A model generated the notes under the pieces. The model saw nothing but the letters and a program-made list of their open reading frames with translations, was not told the DNA's origin and did no database searches. From Mesorhizobium qingshengii (lineage in GTDB: Bacteria; Pseudomonadota; Alphaproteobacteria; Rhizobiales; Rhizobiaceae), in NCBI RefSeq assembly GCF_027563465.1, contig NZ_JAPFQA010000001.1, positions 620,001-684,000 of the forward strand: a stretch of 64,000 bases of DNA, written 5' to 3'. Positions 9,060-21,986 of this stretch are shown here, piece by piece (position 1 is the stretch's first letter; every line of letters starts with the position of its first letter). Position numbers and translations under genes: made by a program.

Positions 9060-11528
9060 ATGACGCGCGCGATGACATCCGAAGCCCTCCCGCCACTACT
9101 CGAAAACCCCGATCCCAAGACGCTCGCCACGGAAGTCTTGATGGCCCTCAAATATCGGGTCGGCAAGGATACCACCGTCGCGACCCAGTACGACTGGCTC
9201 ACCGCTTCGATCAAGGTCGTTCGCGACCGCATCGTCGATCGCTGGATGCAGGCGACGAAAGAAGCCTATGACCAGCAAGAGAAGCGCGTTTACTATCTGT
9301 CGCTTGAGTTCCTCATCGGCCGCCTGATGCGCGACGCGTTCTCCAATCTCGGCCTGATGGACAATATGCGCGATGCGCTGTCGTCGCTCGGCGTCGATCT
9401 CGATGTCATTGCGGCACTTGAGCCGGATGCGGCACTCGGCAATGGCGGCCTCGGGCGGCTCGCCGCTTGCTTCATGGAAAGCATGGCGACCGTCAATATT
9501 CCCGCGCATGGCTACGGCATCCGCTACGCCAACGGCATGTTCCGCCAGGAGATTCACGACGGCTGGCAAGTTGAACTGCCCGAGACCTGGCTCGATCACG
9601 GCAATCCCTGGGAATTCGAACGGCGCGAACGGTCGTTCGAGGTTGGTTTCGGCGGTTCGGTGGAATCGATCACCTCGAAGGACGGCCGGCTCGAGCGCCA
9701 TGTCTGGAAGCCGACCGAGCATGTCCTGGCCGTCGCCTATGATACGCCTGTCGTCGGTTGGCGGGCGAACCGGGTCAACACGCTGCGACTGTGGTCGGGC
9801 ATGCCGGTCGATCCGATCCTGCTCGACAAGTTCAATGCCGGCGACCATATCGGCGCGCTTGCCGAAAGCAACAAGGCCGATGCCCTGTCGCGCGTCCTCT
9901 ATCCCGCCGATTCCCACAAGGCCGGGCAGGAGCTGCGGCTCAGGCAAGAGTACTTCTTCTCCACCGCGTCGCTGCAGGACATCCTGCAGCGCCACATCAG
10001 CCAGTACGGCGATCTGCAGTCGCTGCCCGACAAGGCGGCGATCCACCTCAACGACACCCATCCGGCCATCGCGGTTCCCGAACTGATGCGCCTGCTGATG
10101 GATGTCCACGGCATGGACTTCGACCAGGCCTGGAGCATCACCAAGCGCACTTTCGGCTACACCAACCATACGCTGCTGCCCGAGGCCCTGGAAAGTTGGC
10201 CGGTGCCGCTTTTCGAGCGGCTGCTGCCGCGCCATATGCAGATCGTCTACGCCATCAACGCCGAAGTGCTTTTGGAGGCGCGAGCCTCGAACCAGTTTTC
10301 GGACGAGCAGATCAGCCGCATCTCGCTGATCCAGGAAAATGGCGACCGCCGGGTGCGCATGGGAAATCTGGCCTTTGTCGGTTCGCACTCGATCAACGGT
10401 GTTTCGGCCCTTCACACCGATCTGATGAAGGAGACGGTGTTCGCCGACCTGCACAAGCTCTATCCCGATCGCATCAACAACAAGACCAACGGCATCACGC
10501 CGCGGCGCTGGCTGATCCAGTGCAACCCCGGCCTGACGGCACTCGCCCGCGAAGCGATCGGTGACCGCTTTCTCGACGACATCGACGCCATCAAGGATCT
10601 CGATGCCTTCGCCGGCGATGCCGCCTTTCGCGACAAGTTCGCCGCCGTCAAGCGCGCCAACAAGGCGCGGCTGGCCAATCTCGTCGCCGACCGGCTCGGC
10701 ATCAAGGTCGACCCTTCGGCGCTGTTCGACATCCAGATCAAGCGCATCCATGAATACAAGCGCCAGCTTCTGAACATCCTCGAGGCGATCGCGCTCTACG
10801 ACCAGATCCGCTCGCACCCCGAGCGCGACTGGATGCCGCGCGTGAAATTCTTCGGCGGCAAGGCGGCGCCCAGCTACCATAACGCCAAGCTGATCATCAA
10901 ACTCGCCAACGATGTCGCCAGGGTCATCAACCGCGATCCGGCCGTTCGCGGTTTGCTGAAGGTGGTGTTCGTGCCGAACTACAACGTCAGCCTGGCGGAG
11001 ATCATGATGCCGGCCGCGGATCTCTCCGAGCAGATCTCGACCGCCGGGATGGAAGCGTCGGGCACCGGCAACATGAAGTTCGCGCTGAATGGCGCGTTGA
11101 CCATAGGCACGCTCGACGGTGCCAATGTCGAGATCAAGGAGTGCGTTGGCGACGACAACATCTTCATCTTCGGCCTGACCACCGCCGAGGTCGCCGAGCG
11201 GCGCAACAATGGCTACAATCCGCGCTCGGTCATCGAGGCTTCATCAGAGCTCTCGCAGGCGCTTGCTGCCGTCTCGTCAGGTGTCTTCTCGCCGGGTGAT
11301 CCGGAACGTTACCGCGACCTCATCAACGGTCTCTACGAGGGCGACTGGTTCATGGTGGCCGCCGATTTCGACGCCTATGCCGCTGCCCAACGCGAAGTCG
11401 ACGCGGTCTGGCGCAACAGCCCGGACTGGTATGCCAGGGCGATCCGCAACGTCGCGCGCGTCGGCTGGTTCTCCTCCGATCGCACGATCCGCCAATATGC
11501 GAAAGAAATCTGGAACGTGCCTGTCTGA
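9060..11528 (+). CDS. glgP: Glycogen phosphorylase
   Basis: An 822-aa PLP enzyme that releases glucose-1-phosphate from glycogen ends. The ATG at 9060 has GAGAGG five bases upstream; the frame stays open further upstream but without comparable support. Family motifs are all present: YYLSLEFLIGR near the N-terminus, EPDAALGNGGLGRLAACF, the catalytic-site stretch NVSLAEIMMPAADLSEQIS, and the PLP-lysine block ASGTGNMKFALNGALTIGT. Size matches GlgP and MalP. It opens the glycogen operon. Confidence 0.97.
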   Translation: MTRAMTSEALPPLLENPDPKTLATEVLMALKYRVGKDTTVATQYDWLTASIKVVRDRIVDRWMQATKEAYDQQEKRVYYLSLEFLIGRLMRDAFSNLGLMDNMRDALSSLGVDLDVIAALEPDAALGNGGLGRLAACFMESMATVNIPAHGYGIRYANGMFRQEIHDGWQVELPETWLDHGNPWEFERRERSFEVGFGGSVESITSKDGRLERHVWKPTEHVLAVAYDTPVVGWRANRVNTLRLWSGMPVDPILLDKFNAGDHIGALAESNKADALSRVLYPADSHKAGQELRLRQEYFFSTASLQDILQRHISQYGDLQSLPDKAAIHLNDTHPAIAVPELMRLLMDVHGMDFDQAWSITKRTFGYTNHTLLPEALESWPVPLFERLLPRHMQIVYAINAEVLLEARASNQFSDEQISRISLIQENGDRRVRMGNLAFVGSHSINGVSALHTDLMKETVFADLHKLYPDRINNKTNGITPRRWLIQCNPGLTALAREAIGDRFLDDIDAIKDLDAFAGDAAFRDKFAAVKRANKARLANLVADRLGIKVDPSALFDIQIKRIHEYKRQLLNILEAIALYDQIRSHPERDWMPRVKFFGGKAAPSYHNAKLIIKLANDVARVINRDPAVRGLLKVVFVPNYNVSLAEIMMPAADLSEQISTAGMEASGTGNMKFALNGALTIGTLDGANVEIKECVGDDNIFIFGLTTAEVAERRNNGYNPRSVIEASSELSQALAAVSSGVFSPGDPERYRDLINGLYEGDWFMVAADFDAYAAAQREVDAVWRNSPDWYARAIRNVARVGWFSSDRTIRQYAKEIWNVPV

Positions 11529-11563
11529 TGTGATTGCATGAGGCCACGAACAATGTGGTCCGG

Positions 11564-11659
11564 TGCATGTCGCCCAAAAGTGTGTAGCGGTTTTGGGGCA
11601 ACGACATGCACAAGAACAAAGTGATGCATGTCGCCCAAAAGTGTGTAGCGGTTTTGGGG
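11564..11659. repeat. Two identical 35-base copies of a hairpin repeat between glgP and glgB
   Basis: The same 35 bases occur at 11564-11598 and 11625-11659. Copy one lies inside a larger palindrome: GCATGTCG and CCCAAAA (11565-11579) pair with TTTTGGG and CGACATGC (11591-11609). Copy two keeps the inner stem but has lost the right outer arm. The core AAAAGTGTGTAGCGGTTTT reappears with two changes at 33197-33215. This looks like a rhizobial intergenic palindromic repeat (RIME-like), and it may form an RNA hairpin between the two genes. Confidence 0.75.
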
Positions 11660-11702
11660 ATGCACGAGAACAAGATTGGTGCCCGGGGAGGGACACTGCC
11701 TG

Positions 11703-13922
11703 ATGAAGAAGCCGCGCGCGACCGCTGCGACAAGCGGGCCGGACGGACTGGCGCCAGCCGGCGATGTCGCGGCGATTGTTGCCGGCACGCATGGCGATCC
11801 CTTCGCGATCCTTGGCGTCCATGAGGTCGGCAAGAGCCTGTTTGCCCGCTGCTTCGTTCCGCATGCGGAGTTCGTCACCGCCTATACACTGACCGGCACC
11901 ATCGCAGGTGAACTTTCCAGGCGCGACGACCGTGGTTTCTTCGAAGGCAAGCTGTCGATCCGCAAGCGTCAGCCGCTGCGCTATCATGCCAGGAACGCCG
12001 GCGGCGACTGGTGGCTGACGGATCCCTATTCATTCGGTCCGGTGCTCGGGCCGATGGACGACTACTACATCGCCGAGGGCTCGCATCTCAGGCTGTTCGA
12101 CAAGCTCGGTGCGCATGTCATCGAGCACGAAGGCGCTTCGGGGGTGCATTTCGCCGTGTGGGCGCCCAATGCAAGGCGCGTCTCGGTGGTCGGCGACTTC
12201 AACGAATGGGACGGCCGCCGGCACTCGATGCGCGACCGTCGCGATACCGGCATCTGGGAGGTGTTCATTCCCGATATAGGCGCCGGCCGCCCCTACAAAT
12301 ACGAGATCATCGGCCCCGACGGCGTCAGGCTGCCGCTGAAGGCCGATCCGTTCGCCTTCAAGTCCGAACTGCGGCCAGCCACGGCATCGGTGACCGCGGT
12401 GCCGCCGTCGCATCCATGGGGCGACGAGGCGCATCGCAGTTACTGGCGCAACGCCGATCCCCGCCGCGAAGCCATCTCGATCTACGAGGTTCATGCCGGC
12501 TCCTGGCAGCTTCGCGATGACGGCACCTTCCTGTCGTGGGACGAACTGGCCGACCGATTGATCCCCTATGCGGTCGAGACCGGCTTCACCCACATCGAGT
12601 TCATGCCGATCTCCGAACATCCCTATGATCCGTCCTGGGGCTACCAGACCACCGGCCTCTTCGCGCCATCGGCTCGCTTCGGCGATCCGGACGGCTTTGC
12701 CCGCTTCGTCGACGGCGCTCACCGCGCCGGCATCGGCGTCATTCTCGACTGGGTACCTGCGCATTTCCCGGTCGACGAGCATGGCCTCGCCCATTTCGAC
12801 GGCACCGCGCTCTATGAGCATGCCGATCCGCGCAAGGGTTTTCATCCCGACTGGAACACCGCGATCTACAATTTCGGCCGGCGCGAGGTGGTGGCGTTCC
12901 TGGTCAACAACGCGCTGTTCTGGGCCGAAAAATATCATGTCGACGGTTTGCGCGTCGATGCGGTCGCATCGATGCTCTACCTCGACTATTCGCGCAAGGC
13001 CGGCGAATGGATCCCCAACGAAAAGGGCGGCCGCGAAAACCTCGAGGCGGTCAGCTTCCTGCAAAAGATGAACAAGGAGGTCTACGGCCACCATCCGGGC
13101 GTCATCACCATCGCCGAGGAATCGACCTCATGGCCGAAAGTCTCGGCGCCTGTGCATGAGGGCGGGCTGGGCTTCGGCTTCAAGTGGAACATGGGTTTCA
13201 TGCACGACACGTTGGAGTATTTCTCCAAGGAGCCTATCTTCCGCAAGCACCACCACAACGACCTCACCTTCGGCCTGACCTACGCCTTCTCGGAGAATTT
13301 CGTGCTGCCGCTCTCGCATGACGAGGTCGTGCACGGCAAAGGCACGCTGCTAGGCAAGATGGCCGGCGACGACTGGCAGAAATTCGCGACCTTGCGCGCC
13401 TACTACGGCTTCATGTGGGGTTACCCCGGCAAGAAGTTGCTGTTCATGGGGCAGGAGTTCGCGCAGCGCCGCGAATGGAGCGAGGCACGCGCGCTCGACT
13501 GGAACCTGCTTGATTTCCGACCGCATCGCGGCGTCTGGCAGACGGTGCGCGATCTCAACTATCTCTACCGTTCGCGCCCGGCGCTGCATGGCCGCGATTG
13601 CGAACCGGAAGGGTTTTCCTGGCTGATCGTCGACGACAGCCAGAATTCGGTCTTTGCCTGGCTGCGCAGCGCGCCGGGCGGCAGCCCGGTCGCCGTCATT
13701 TCCAACTTCACGCCGGTGCCACGCGACAATTATCGCGTGCCGTTGCCGACGGCCGGGAAATGGCGCGAGATCATCAACACCGACGCTTCGGAATATGGTG
13801 GTTCCGGCAAGGGCAATGGCGGCATGGTCGAGGCACGGGCGGAGGGAGGCAGCATCTCTGCGACGATGCTTTTGCCACCGCTGTCGACGATCATGCTCGA
13901 GCTCGTTGCCGAGACTGAGTAA
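11703..13922 (+). CDS. glgB: 1,4-alpha-glucan branching enzyme
   Basis: A GH13 branching enzyme of 739 aa that makes alpha-1,6 branches in glycogen. The order is an N-terminal GlgB domain, a CBM48 module ([12 protein letters not shown]), a catalytic barrel and a C-terminal beta domain. The nucleophile Asp is in [11 protein letters not shown], the acid Glu in ITIAEEST and the third acidic residue in [14 protein letters not shown] choose the ATG at 11703, with GGAGGG about 10-12 bases upstream. A slightly longer form would begin at a GTG or TTG near 11676-11679. It is the second gene of the glycogen operon and is separated from glgP by the hairpin repeats. Confidence 0.96.
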   Translation: MKKPRATAATSGPDGLAPAGDVAAIVAGTHGDPFAILGVHEVGKSLFARCFVPHAEFVTAYTLTGTIAGELSRRDDRGFFEGKLSIRKRQPLRYHARNAGGDWWLTDPYSFGPVLGPMDDYYIAEGSHLRLFDKLGAHVIEHEGASGVHFAVWAPNARRVSVVGDFNEWDGRRHSMRDRRDTGIWEVFIPDIGAGRPYKYEIIGPDGVRLPLKADPFAFKSELRPATASVTAVPPSHPWGDEAHRSYWRNADPRREAISIYEVHAGSWQLRDDGTFLSWDELADRLIPYAVETGFTHIEFMPISEHPYDPSWGYQTTGLFAPSARFGDPDGFARFVDGAHRAGIGVILDWVPAHFPVDEHGLAHFDGTALYEHADPRKGFHPDWNTAIYNFGRREVVAFLVNNALFWAEKYHVDGLRVDAVASMLYLDYSRKAGEWIPNEKGGRENLEAVSFLQKMNKEVYGHHPGVITIAEESTSWPKVSAPVHEGGLGFGFKWNMGFMHDTLEYFSKEPIFRKHHHNDLTFGLTYAFSENFVLPLSHDEVVHGKGTLLGKMAGDDWQKFATLRAYYGFMWGYPGKKLLFMGQEFAQRREWSEARALDWNLLDFRPHRGVWQTVRDLNYLYRSRPALHGRDCEPEGFSWLIVDDSQNSVFAWLRSAPGGSPVAVISNFTPVPRDNYRVPLPTAGKWREIINTDASEYGGSGKGNGGMVEARAEGGSISATMLLPPLSTIMLELVAETE

Positions 13923-13937
13923 CTTGGGAGGGTAGAA

Positions 13938-15203
13938 ATGGCAGACTTGAAACGGACCCAGCCGCTGGCGCGCGATGCCATGGCCTATGTACTGGCCGGC
14001 GGCCGTGGCAGCCGCCTCAAGGAACTGACAGACCGGCGCGCCAAGCCCGCCGTCTATTTCGGCGGCAAGACGCGCATCATCGACTTCGCGCTCTCCAATG
14101 CGCTCAATTCCGGCATCCGGCGCCTTGGCGTCGCCACCCAGTACAAGGCGCATTCGCTGATCCGCCATCTGCAGCGCGGCTGGAATTTCCTGCGGCCGGA
14201 ACGAAACGAGAGCTTCGACATCCTGCCGGCCAGCCAGCGCGTGTCGGAAACGCAATGGTATGAAGGCACGGCCGACGCGGTCTACCAGAACATCGATATA
14301 ATCGAGGCCTATGGGCCTGAATACATGGTCATCCTCGCCGGCGACCACATCTACAAGATGGACTACGAGATGATGCTTCGCCAGCACGCCGACGCCAATG
14401 CCGATGTCACCGTCGGCTGCCTCGAAGTGCCGCGCATGGAAGCCACCGGCTTCGGCGTCATGCATGTCGATGGCAAGGACAACATCATCGCCTTCGTCGA
14501 AAAGCCCGCCGATCCGCCCGGCATCCCCGACAAACCGGAATTCGCCCTGGCCTCGATGGGCATCTATGTGTTCAAGACCAAGTTCCTGATGGAGCAACTG
14601 CGCCGCGATGCCGCCGAGCCGGGCTCGAGCCGCGACTTCGGCAAGGACATCATTCCCTATATCGTCCAGCACGGTAAGGCGATCGCGCACCGCTTCGCCA
14701 AGTCCTGCGTCCGCTCGACGGCCGAGAACGAGGCCTACTGGCGCGATGTCGGGACGGTCGACGCCTATTGGGAAGCCAATATCGACCTTACCGACATCAC
14801 GCCGGAACTCGACCTCTATGACCGCGACTGGCCGATCTGGACCTATGCCGAGTTGAAGCCGCCGGCGAAGTTCGTGCATGACGAGGATGGCCGCCGCGGC
14901 TCGGCCGTCTCTTCGCTTGTCTCGGGCGATTGCATCGTCTCGGGCGCCTCGCTGAAGAGAAGCCTGATCTTCACCGGCGCGCGCATCAATTCCTATTCGA
15001 CGCTGGAAGAAGTCGTCATGCTGCCCGACGTTCATGTCGGCCGGAACGCAAAGTTGAGGCGCGTGGTCATCGACCATGGTGTTAGGATACCGGAAGGGCT
15101 GGTGGTGGGCGAAGATCCCGCTCTCGACGCCAAGCGTTTCCGGGTCTCCGAAAAAGGCATCTGCCTGGTCACCCAGGACATGATCGACAAGCTGGGGCTC
15201 TAG
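13938..15203 (+). CDS. glgC: Glucose-1-phosphate adenylyltransferase
   Basis: A 421-aa ADP-glucose pyrophosphorylase, the committed step of glycogen synthesis: glucose-1-phosphate plus ATP gives ADP-glucose. The nucleotidyltransferase start [20 protein letters not shown] is complete. [14 protein letters not shown], the sugar-phosphate motif FVEKPAD and a left-handed beta-helix C-terminus follow. The ATG has GGGAGGG eight bases upstream and lies 15 bases after the glgB stop. The enzyme is usually allosterically controlled; the sequence alone does not show the effectors. Confidence 0.97.
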   Translation: MADLKRTQPLARDAMAYVLAGGRGSRLKELTDRRAKPAVYFGGKTRIIDFALSNALNSGIRRLGVATQYKAHSLIRHLQRGWNFLRPERNESFDILPASQRVSETQWYEGTADAVYQNIDIIEAYGPEYMVILAGDHIYKMDYEMMLRQHADANADVTVGCLEVPRMEATGFGVMHVDGKDNIIAFVEKPADPPGIPDKPEFALASMGIYVFKTKFLMEQLRRDAAEPGSSRDFGKDIIPYIVQHGKAIAHRFAKSCVRSTAENEAYWRDVGTVDAYWEANIDLTDITPELDLYDRDWPIWTYAELKPPAKFVHDEDGRRGSAVSSLVSGDCIVSGASLKRSLIFTGARINSYSTLEEVVMLPDVHVGRNAKLRRVVIDHGVRIPEGLVVGEDPALDAKRFRVSEKGICLVTQDMIDKLGL

Positions 15204-15229
15204 GACAGACAGGATCGGATTGTAGGCGC

Positions 15230-16675
15230 ATGCAGGTTCTGTCGGTCACGCCCGAGATTTTCCCGCTGATCAAGACCGGTGGGCTTGCCGACGTGACCGG
15301 CGCGTTGCCTGTCGCACTGGCAGCCAAGGGCGTGACCATGCGCACGCTCATCCCGGGCTTTCCCACCGTGATGGCCGCCTTCAAGAAGAAGCGTGCGGTC
15401 CTGCAATATCCCTTGCTGCAGGGCGGCAAGGCTTCCGTCCATGCCGTCCAGCTTGCCGGGCTTGACCTGTTCGTGCTTGACGCGCCGCATCTGTTCGACC
15501 GCCCCGGCGGTCCCTATGGCGATGCCGGCGGTGGTGACTGGCCCGACAACTGGCGGCGCTTCGCGGCGCTGAGCCAGGTGGGTGGTGACATCGCCGGTGG
15601 TGCCATCTCGGGCTATCAGCCCGACATCGTCCATGCCCATGACTGGCAGTCGGCGATGACCCTGGCCTATATGCGCTACGGCAAGGCGATCGGCGTCCCG
15701 TCGATGATGACCGTCCACAACCTTGCCTTCCAGGGCCAGTTCGGCGCCAGCATCTTTGGCGAGCTTGGCTTGCCGGCGGTTGCAATGGCGCTTGACGGCG
15801 TCGAATATTACGGTGGCGTCGGGTTCCTCAAGGCCGGCCTGCAGGCCGCCTGGGCGATCACCACGGTCAGCCCAACCTACGCGCAGGAAATCCGCTCTCC
15901 GGAATTCGGCATGGGTCTCGACGGCCTCATCAACATGCGCTCCAGCGATCTCTATGGCATCGTCAACGGCATCGATACCGGCATCTGGAATCCGGAAACC
16001 GACAGGCATCTGGTATCGAACTACACGGCCAGGACGCTGAAGGGACGCGCGCCAAACAGGGTCGCCGTCGAGGACCGTTTCAGCCTCGATCGCGACGACA
16101 GCCCGATCGTCTGCGTCGTCAGCCGCCTGACCTGGCAAAAGGGCATGGACATACTGGCGCTGGTGATCGATGGCATCGTTGCGACCGGCGCGCGCCTGGC
16201 CATCCTGGGGTCGGGCGATGCTGGCCTCGAAGGCGCGCTGCTTGCCGCCGCCGCCAGACACCGTGGCCGCATCGGGGTCGTCGTCGGCTACGACGAGGCG
16301 CTTTCGCACATCATGCAAGGCGGCTGCGACGCCATCGTCATCCCCTCGCGCTTCGAGCCCTGCGGGCTGACGCAGCTTTACGGCCTGCGTTATGGCTGCG
16401 TGCCGGTGGTTGCCCGTACCGGCGGCCTGGCGGATACCATCATCGACGCCAACGAGGCTGCCGTCTCGGCCGGCGTCGCGACCGGCTTCCAGTTCGCGCC
16501 CAACAATGGCGGCGCCTTGCTGCACGCCATGCGCCGCCTCGTCGACGCACATGCCAGTCCGGCGGTCTGGGAATCGTTGCAGCGCCAGGGCATGAAGGCC
16601 GATGTGTCGTGGGACAAGAGCGCGGAAAAATATGTCGAACTCTATCGCTCGCTGCTTTTGAAAAGGGTTGCCTGA
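15230..16675 (+). CDS. glgA: Glycogen synthase (ADP-glucose type)
   Basis: A GT5 glycosyltransferase of 481 aa that adds glucose from ADP-glucose to the growing glucan. The ADP-glucose-binding KTGGL motif lies near residue 16 ([17 protein letters not shown]), and the C-terminal GT5 signature [18 protein letters not shown] is present. Length is normal. It follows glgC by 26 bases and is followed by pgm after 3 bases. Confidence 0.97.
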   Translation: MQVLSVTPEIFPLIKTGGLADVTGALPVALAAKGVTMRTLIPGFPTVMAAFKKKRAVLQYPLLQGGKASVHAVQLAGLDLFVLDAPHLFDRPGGPYGDAGGGDWPDNWRRFAALSQVGGDIAGGAISGYQPDIVHAHDWQSAMTLAYMRYGKAIGVPSMMTVHNLAFQGQFGASIFGELGLPAVAMALDGVEYYGGVGFLKAGLQAAWAITTVSPTYAQEIRSPEFGMGLDGLINMRSSDLYGIVNGIDTGIWNPETDRHLVSNYTARTLKGRAPNRVAVEDRFSLDRDDSPIVCVVSRLTWQKGMDILALVIDGIVATGARLAILGSGDAGLEGALLAAAARHRGRIGVVVGYDEALSHIMQGGCDAIVIPSRFEPCGLTQLYGLRYGCVPVVARTGGLADTIIDANEAAVSAGVATGFQFAPNNGGALLHAMRRLVDAHASPAVWESLQRQGMKADVSWDKSAEKYVELYRSLLLKRVA

Positions 16676-18306
<1,631 letters not shown>

Positions 18307-18307
<1 letters not shown>

Positions 18308-20355
18308 TGCCATCGAGAACTGCGGCCGATCAGCGGCCGCGATTTGGCGGACTTGTTTCGGACGGTGGCATCCGCTTCGCCGCGTGGTCGCAAGCGGCCA
18401 GGCGGCTGTGGGTCTCGATCTTCGACGAGCAGGGCAGCCGGGAAATCGAACGGCTTGAGCTGCAGCCAGAAGGCGAGGGCGTCCATGCGCTGTTCGTTGC
18501 GGGCCTTGGCCCCGGCGCCCGCTACGGATTTCGCGCCGACGGCGACTATGCGCCGGAGCGCGGGCTGTGGTTCGACCCCGACAAATTGCTGACCGATCCC
18601 TACGCCATCGAGATCGACAGGCCTTACGCCCATGATTGGCGGCTGGCCCACCGCCGGGGAGAAGGGGTCGATACCGCCCCGCTGATGCCGAAGGCGATTG
18701 CCGGGGCCTTGCCGAAACCCGTGCAGGCGTCGCCGCCGCTCTTCCGGGCCGGCGACCTGATCTATGAAGTGCCGGTGCGCGCCTTCACCATGCGCCACCC
18801 CGACGTTCCGGAAAAGCTGCGCGGGACGGTCGCTGCCCTCGCTCATCCGGCGGTTGTCGAACACCTGAAAAAGCTCGGCGCAGGCGCCGTCGAACTGATG
18901 CCGGTGACGGCGTCGATCGACGAGCGGCATCTGCCGCCGCTCGGGCTGCGCAACGCCTGGGGCTACAATCCCGTGACGTTCATGGCGCTCGATCCACGTC
19001 TTGCGCCGGGCGGCATGGTGGAATTGCGAAACACGGTCGCCGTGCTGCGTGAAGCCGGCATCGGTGTCATCCTCGATCTCGTCTTCAACCACACCGGCGA
19101 GAGCGACAGGCTCGGCCCGACGCTGTCGCTGCGCGGCTTCGACAATCAGGCCTATTACCGGCATACATCGGACGGCAGGCTGGCCAACGACACCGGCACC
19201 GGCAACACGATCGCTTGCGACCACCCTGTCGTCCAGGAAATGATCGTCGACGCGCTTCGCCATTTTGTTCGTGATGCCGGCGTCGATGGCTTCCGCTTCG
19301 ACCTGGCACCCATTCTGGGGCGGGTGGAGGGAACATTCGATACCGAGGCGCCATTGTTGAAGGCGATGCGCCAGGACGTGCTGCTGGCCGACCGCGTGTT
19401 GATCGCCGAACCCTGGGACGTCGGGCCGGATGGCTATCAGCTCGGCAACTTCCCGCCGCCCTTCCTCGAATGGAACGACAAGTACCGCGACGATGTCAGG
19501 CGCTTCTGGCGCGGCGACGCCGGCATGGTCGGCGCATTGGCGACACGGCTTGCCGGGTCGTCCGATGTGTTTGCCAAGGCAAGCCAACTCACCAGCCGCA
19601 GCGTCAATTTCATCGCCGCCCATGACGGCATGACGCTGGCCGACACCGTGCGTTACGAGCGCAAGCACAACGAGGCCAATGGCGAGCAGAACCGCGACGG
19701 TCACAATGAGAACCTGTCGTGGAACAATGGCGTGGAGGGCGTTACGGATGACCCGGCCGTATCGGCGGCCCGCCTGAACGATCACCACGCGCTGCTTGCC
19801 ACGCTGTTTGCCTCGCGCGGCACCATCATGCTGACCGCCGGTGACGAATTCGGCCGCACCCAGCACGGCAACAACAACGCCTATGCGCAGGACAATGAGA
19901 TCACCTGGCTCGACTGGGCCGGGCGCGACCAGGCGCTGGAGCGCTATGCAGCGCGGCTCGCGGCGTTGCGGCGCGCGGTGCCCGCGCTTTCCGACACACG
20001 CTTCCTCACCGGCCAGCCGCCGGCCGGTTCAGTGACGCCTGACGTCGCATGGCTGACCGAGACAGGCGCGCCGCTCGATGCACAAAGCTGGCAGGACCCG
20101 CAGAGGCATCGCCTGGTCATGATCCTGGGTGGCGCCGCCGATGATGGGCGCCGCCTCGCGGTGGTCATCAACGGCGATCGCCGGGCCTGCATGTTCACGC
20201 TGCCCGGGCGCGAAGGGTTTTTCTGGGCGCCAGCCCTCGAAACAGGCGAGGCGGTTGACATCCCGGGGCCGGTGTCGGGGCGTACGGTGATCTTCATGAT
20301 CGAACGAGCAGCCGTGCAGGCCGGCTCAAGGGAGAAAAGCAATGGCGGCAAGTGA
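18307..20355 (+). CDS. glgX: Glycogen debranching enzyme
   Basis: A GH13 isoamylase-type enzyme of 682 aa that hydrolyses alpha-1,6 links left after phosphorylase action. An N-terminal CBM48-like region (residues ~10-100) leads into the catalytic barrel. The barrel has DLVFNHTGES, nucleophile Asp in DGFRFDLAPILG, acid Glu in LIAEPWDVG and the third carboxylate in FIAAHDGMTLAD. NNAYAQDNEITWLDW is typical of GlgX. It overlaps pgm by one base and the next GH13 gene by 14 bases. Confidence 0.95.
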
Positions 20356-21967
20356 CAGGTCCGAATGGTGGCGCGGCTGCGTCATCTACCAGATCTATCC
20401 GCGCTCCTTCCAGGACACGACCGGCGACGGCAGTGGCGATCTGCGCGGCGTCACATCGAGGCTGGCTCATGTCGCCTCGCTTGGCGTCGACGCCATCTGG
20501 CTGTCGCCCTTCTTCAAATCACCGATGGCCGACATGGGCTACGACGTGTCGGATTACTGCGATGTCGATCCAATGTTCGGCACATTGGAGGACTTCGACG
20601 CGATGATCGCCGAGGCGCACCGTCTCGGCCTGAAGATCATCATCGACCAGGTGCTGTCGCATTCATCCGACAGGCACGATTGGTTTGTCGAAAGCCGCGC
20701 CAGCCGCGACAATCCCAAGGCCGACTGGTATGTCTGGGCCGATACGAAGCCGGATGGCGGCGCCCCCAACAACTGGCTTTCCGTCTTCGGCGGCCCGGCC
20801 TGGGAGTGGGACCCGATCCGGCGGCAATATTACATGCACAATTTTCTCGCCTCTCAGCCGGATTTGAATTTACACAATCCGGAGGTCCAGGACGCGCTTC
20901 TGGAAACGGTGCGCTTCTGGCTGGAGCGCAGCGTTGACGGCTTCCGGCTCGATACGGTCAACTACTATGTCCACGACCGTTGGCTGCGCAGCAATCCGCC
21001 CTTGGCGTCGAGCGTCGCCGGCACCAACAACGAGACCAACACCTACCTCTACCAGGAGCACCTGTTCGACAAGACGCAGCCGGAGAACCTGGCGTTCCTT
21101 CGTCGCTTCAGGGCGCTGCTCGATGAGTACGAGGACCGCGCCGCCGTTGGTGAGATCGGCGATGAAGGCCGCTCATTGCAGACGCTCGCCGCCTACACAT
21201 CCGGCGGCGACAAGCTGCATATGTGCTACACGTTCGATCTGCTTGGCCCGCAGTTCTCCGCGGCGCATGTGCGTGGCTGCGTCGAAGCCTTCGAGGCGGC
21301 CGTTTCCGACGGCTGGGTCTGCTGGGCATTCTCCAACCACGACGTGGTGCGCCATGTCAGCCGGTGGACACAGCCAGGCAGCGACCCCGACACGGTCGCA
21401 AGATTCTCGATCATGCTGCTGTGCTGCCTGCGCGGATCGATCTGCCTCTACGAGGGCGAGGAACTCGGCCTGGAGGAGGCGGAACTCGCCTTCGAGGACC
21501 TGCGCGATCCCGTCGGCATCCGCTTCTGGCCAGGCGTCAAGGGCAGGGACGGTTGCCGCACGCCGATGGTCTGGGAGGCCGGCGCCGATAATGCGGGCTT
21601 CTCTAGCGGCAAGCCATGGCTGCCGGTACCGGCCAGCCATGGCGCCCGCGCGGTCGACGTCCAGAATGCCGACATCGCCTCGGTGCTCACCTTTTATCGG
21701 GCCACGCTGGCTTTGCGCAGAGAGCATGAGGCACTGATAACAGGCTCGATCCGCTTTCTCGACGCTGAGGGGGACGTGCTTGCCTTCATCCGCGAAGGAG
21801 GCGGTGAAAGACTGCTTTGCGTCTTCAATTTCGCCGGGGTGCCGGCCAATTGGCCATTACCGCGGGATATCGGGTCGGTCGCGGGGCTTGGCGGCGATGC
21901 CGTTGTTGTCGAGGCCGCCGAGTTGTCGTTGCTCGCGCTCGGCTGCTTTCTTGGCCGACTTGACTGA
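20342..21967 (+). CDS. GH13 alpha-glucosidase (AglA/oligo-1,6-glucosidase type)
   Basis: A 541-aa cytoplasmic GH13 enzyme starting with WWRGCVIYQIYPRSFQDTTG. It has GLKIIIDQVLSHSSD, nucleophile Asp in DGFRLDTVNYY, acid Glu in AVGEIGDE and the third acid in WAFSNHDVVRH. It should hydrolyse short alpha-glucosides to glucose. The first 14 bases lie inside the end of glgX, and GGGAG sits about eight bases before the ATG. Place and overlap make it the last gene of the glycogen operon, where it could clear the maltodextrins left by GlgX. A role in sucrose or trehalose use cannot be excluded from sequence. Confidence 0.9.
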   Translation: MAASDRSEWWRGCVIYQIYPRSFQDTTGDGSGDLRGVTSRLAHVASLGVDAIWLSPFFKSPMADMGYDVSDYCDVDPMFGTLEDFDAMIAEAHRLGLKIIIDQVLSHSSDRHDWFVESRASRDNPKADWYVWADTKPDGGAPNNWLSVFGGPAWEWDPIRRQYYMHNFLASQPDLNLHNPEVQDALLETVRFWLERSVDGFRLDTVNYYVHDRWLRSNPPLASSVAGTNNETNTYLYQEHLFDKTQPENLAFLRRFRALLDEYEDRAAVGEIGDEGRSLQTLAAYTSGGDKLHMCYTFDLLGPQFSAAHVRGCVEAFEAAVSDGWVCWAFSNHDVVRHVSRWTQPGSDPDTVARFSIMLLCCLRGSICLYEGEELGLEEAELAFEDLRDPVGIRFWPGVKGRDGCRTPMVWEAGADNAGFSSGKPWLPVPASHGARAVDVQNADIASVLTFYRATLALRREHEALITGSIRFLDAEGDVLAFIREGGGERLLCVFNFAGVPANWPLPRDIGSVAGLGGDAVVVEAAELSLLALGCFLGRLD

Positions 21968-21986
21968 TCTGGCGTCTCGGTCGTCT

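Noticed and set aside
9096-10880. 594-codon minus-strand ORF inside glgP
   Set aside because: Antisense shadow of a gene with complete phosphorylase motifs.
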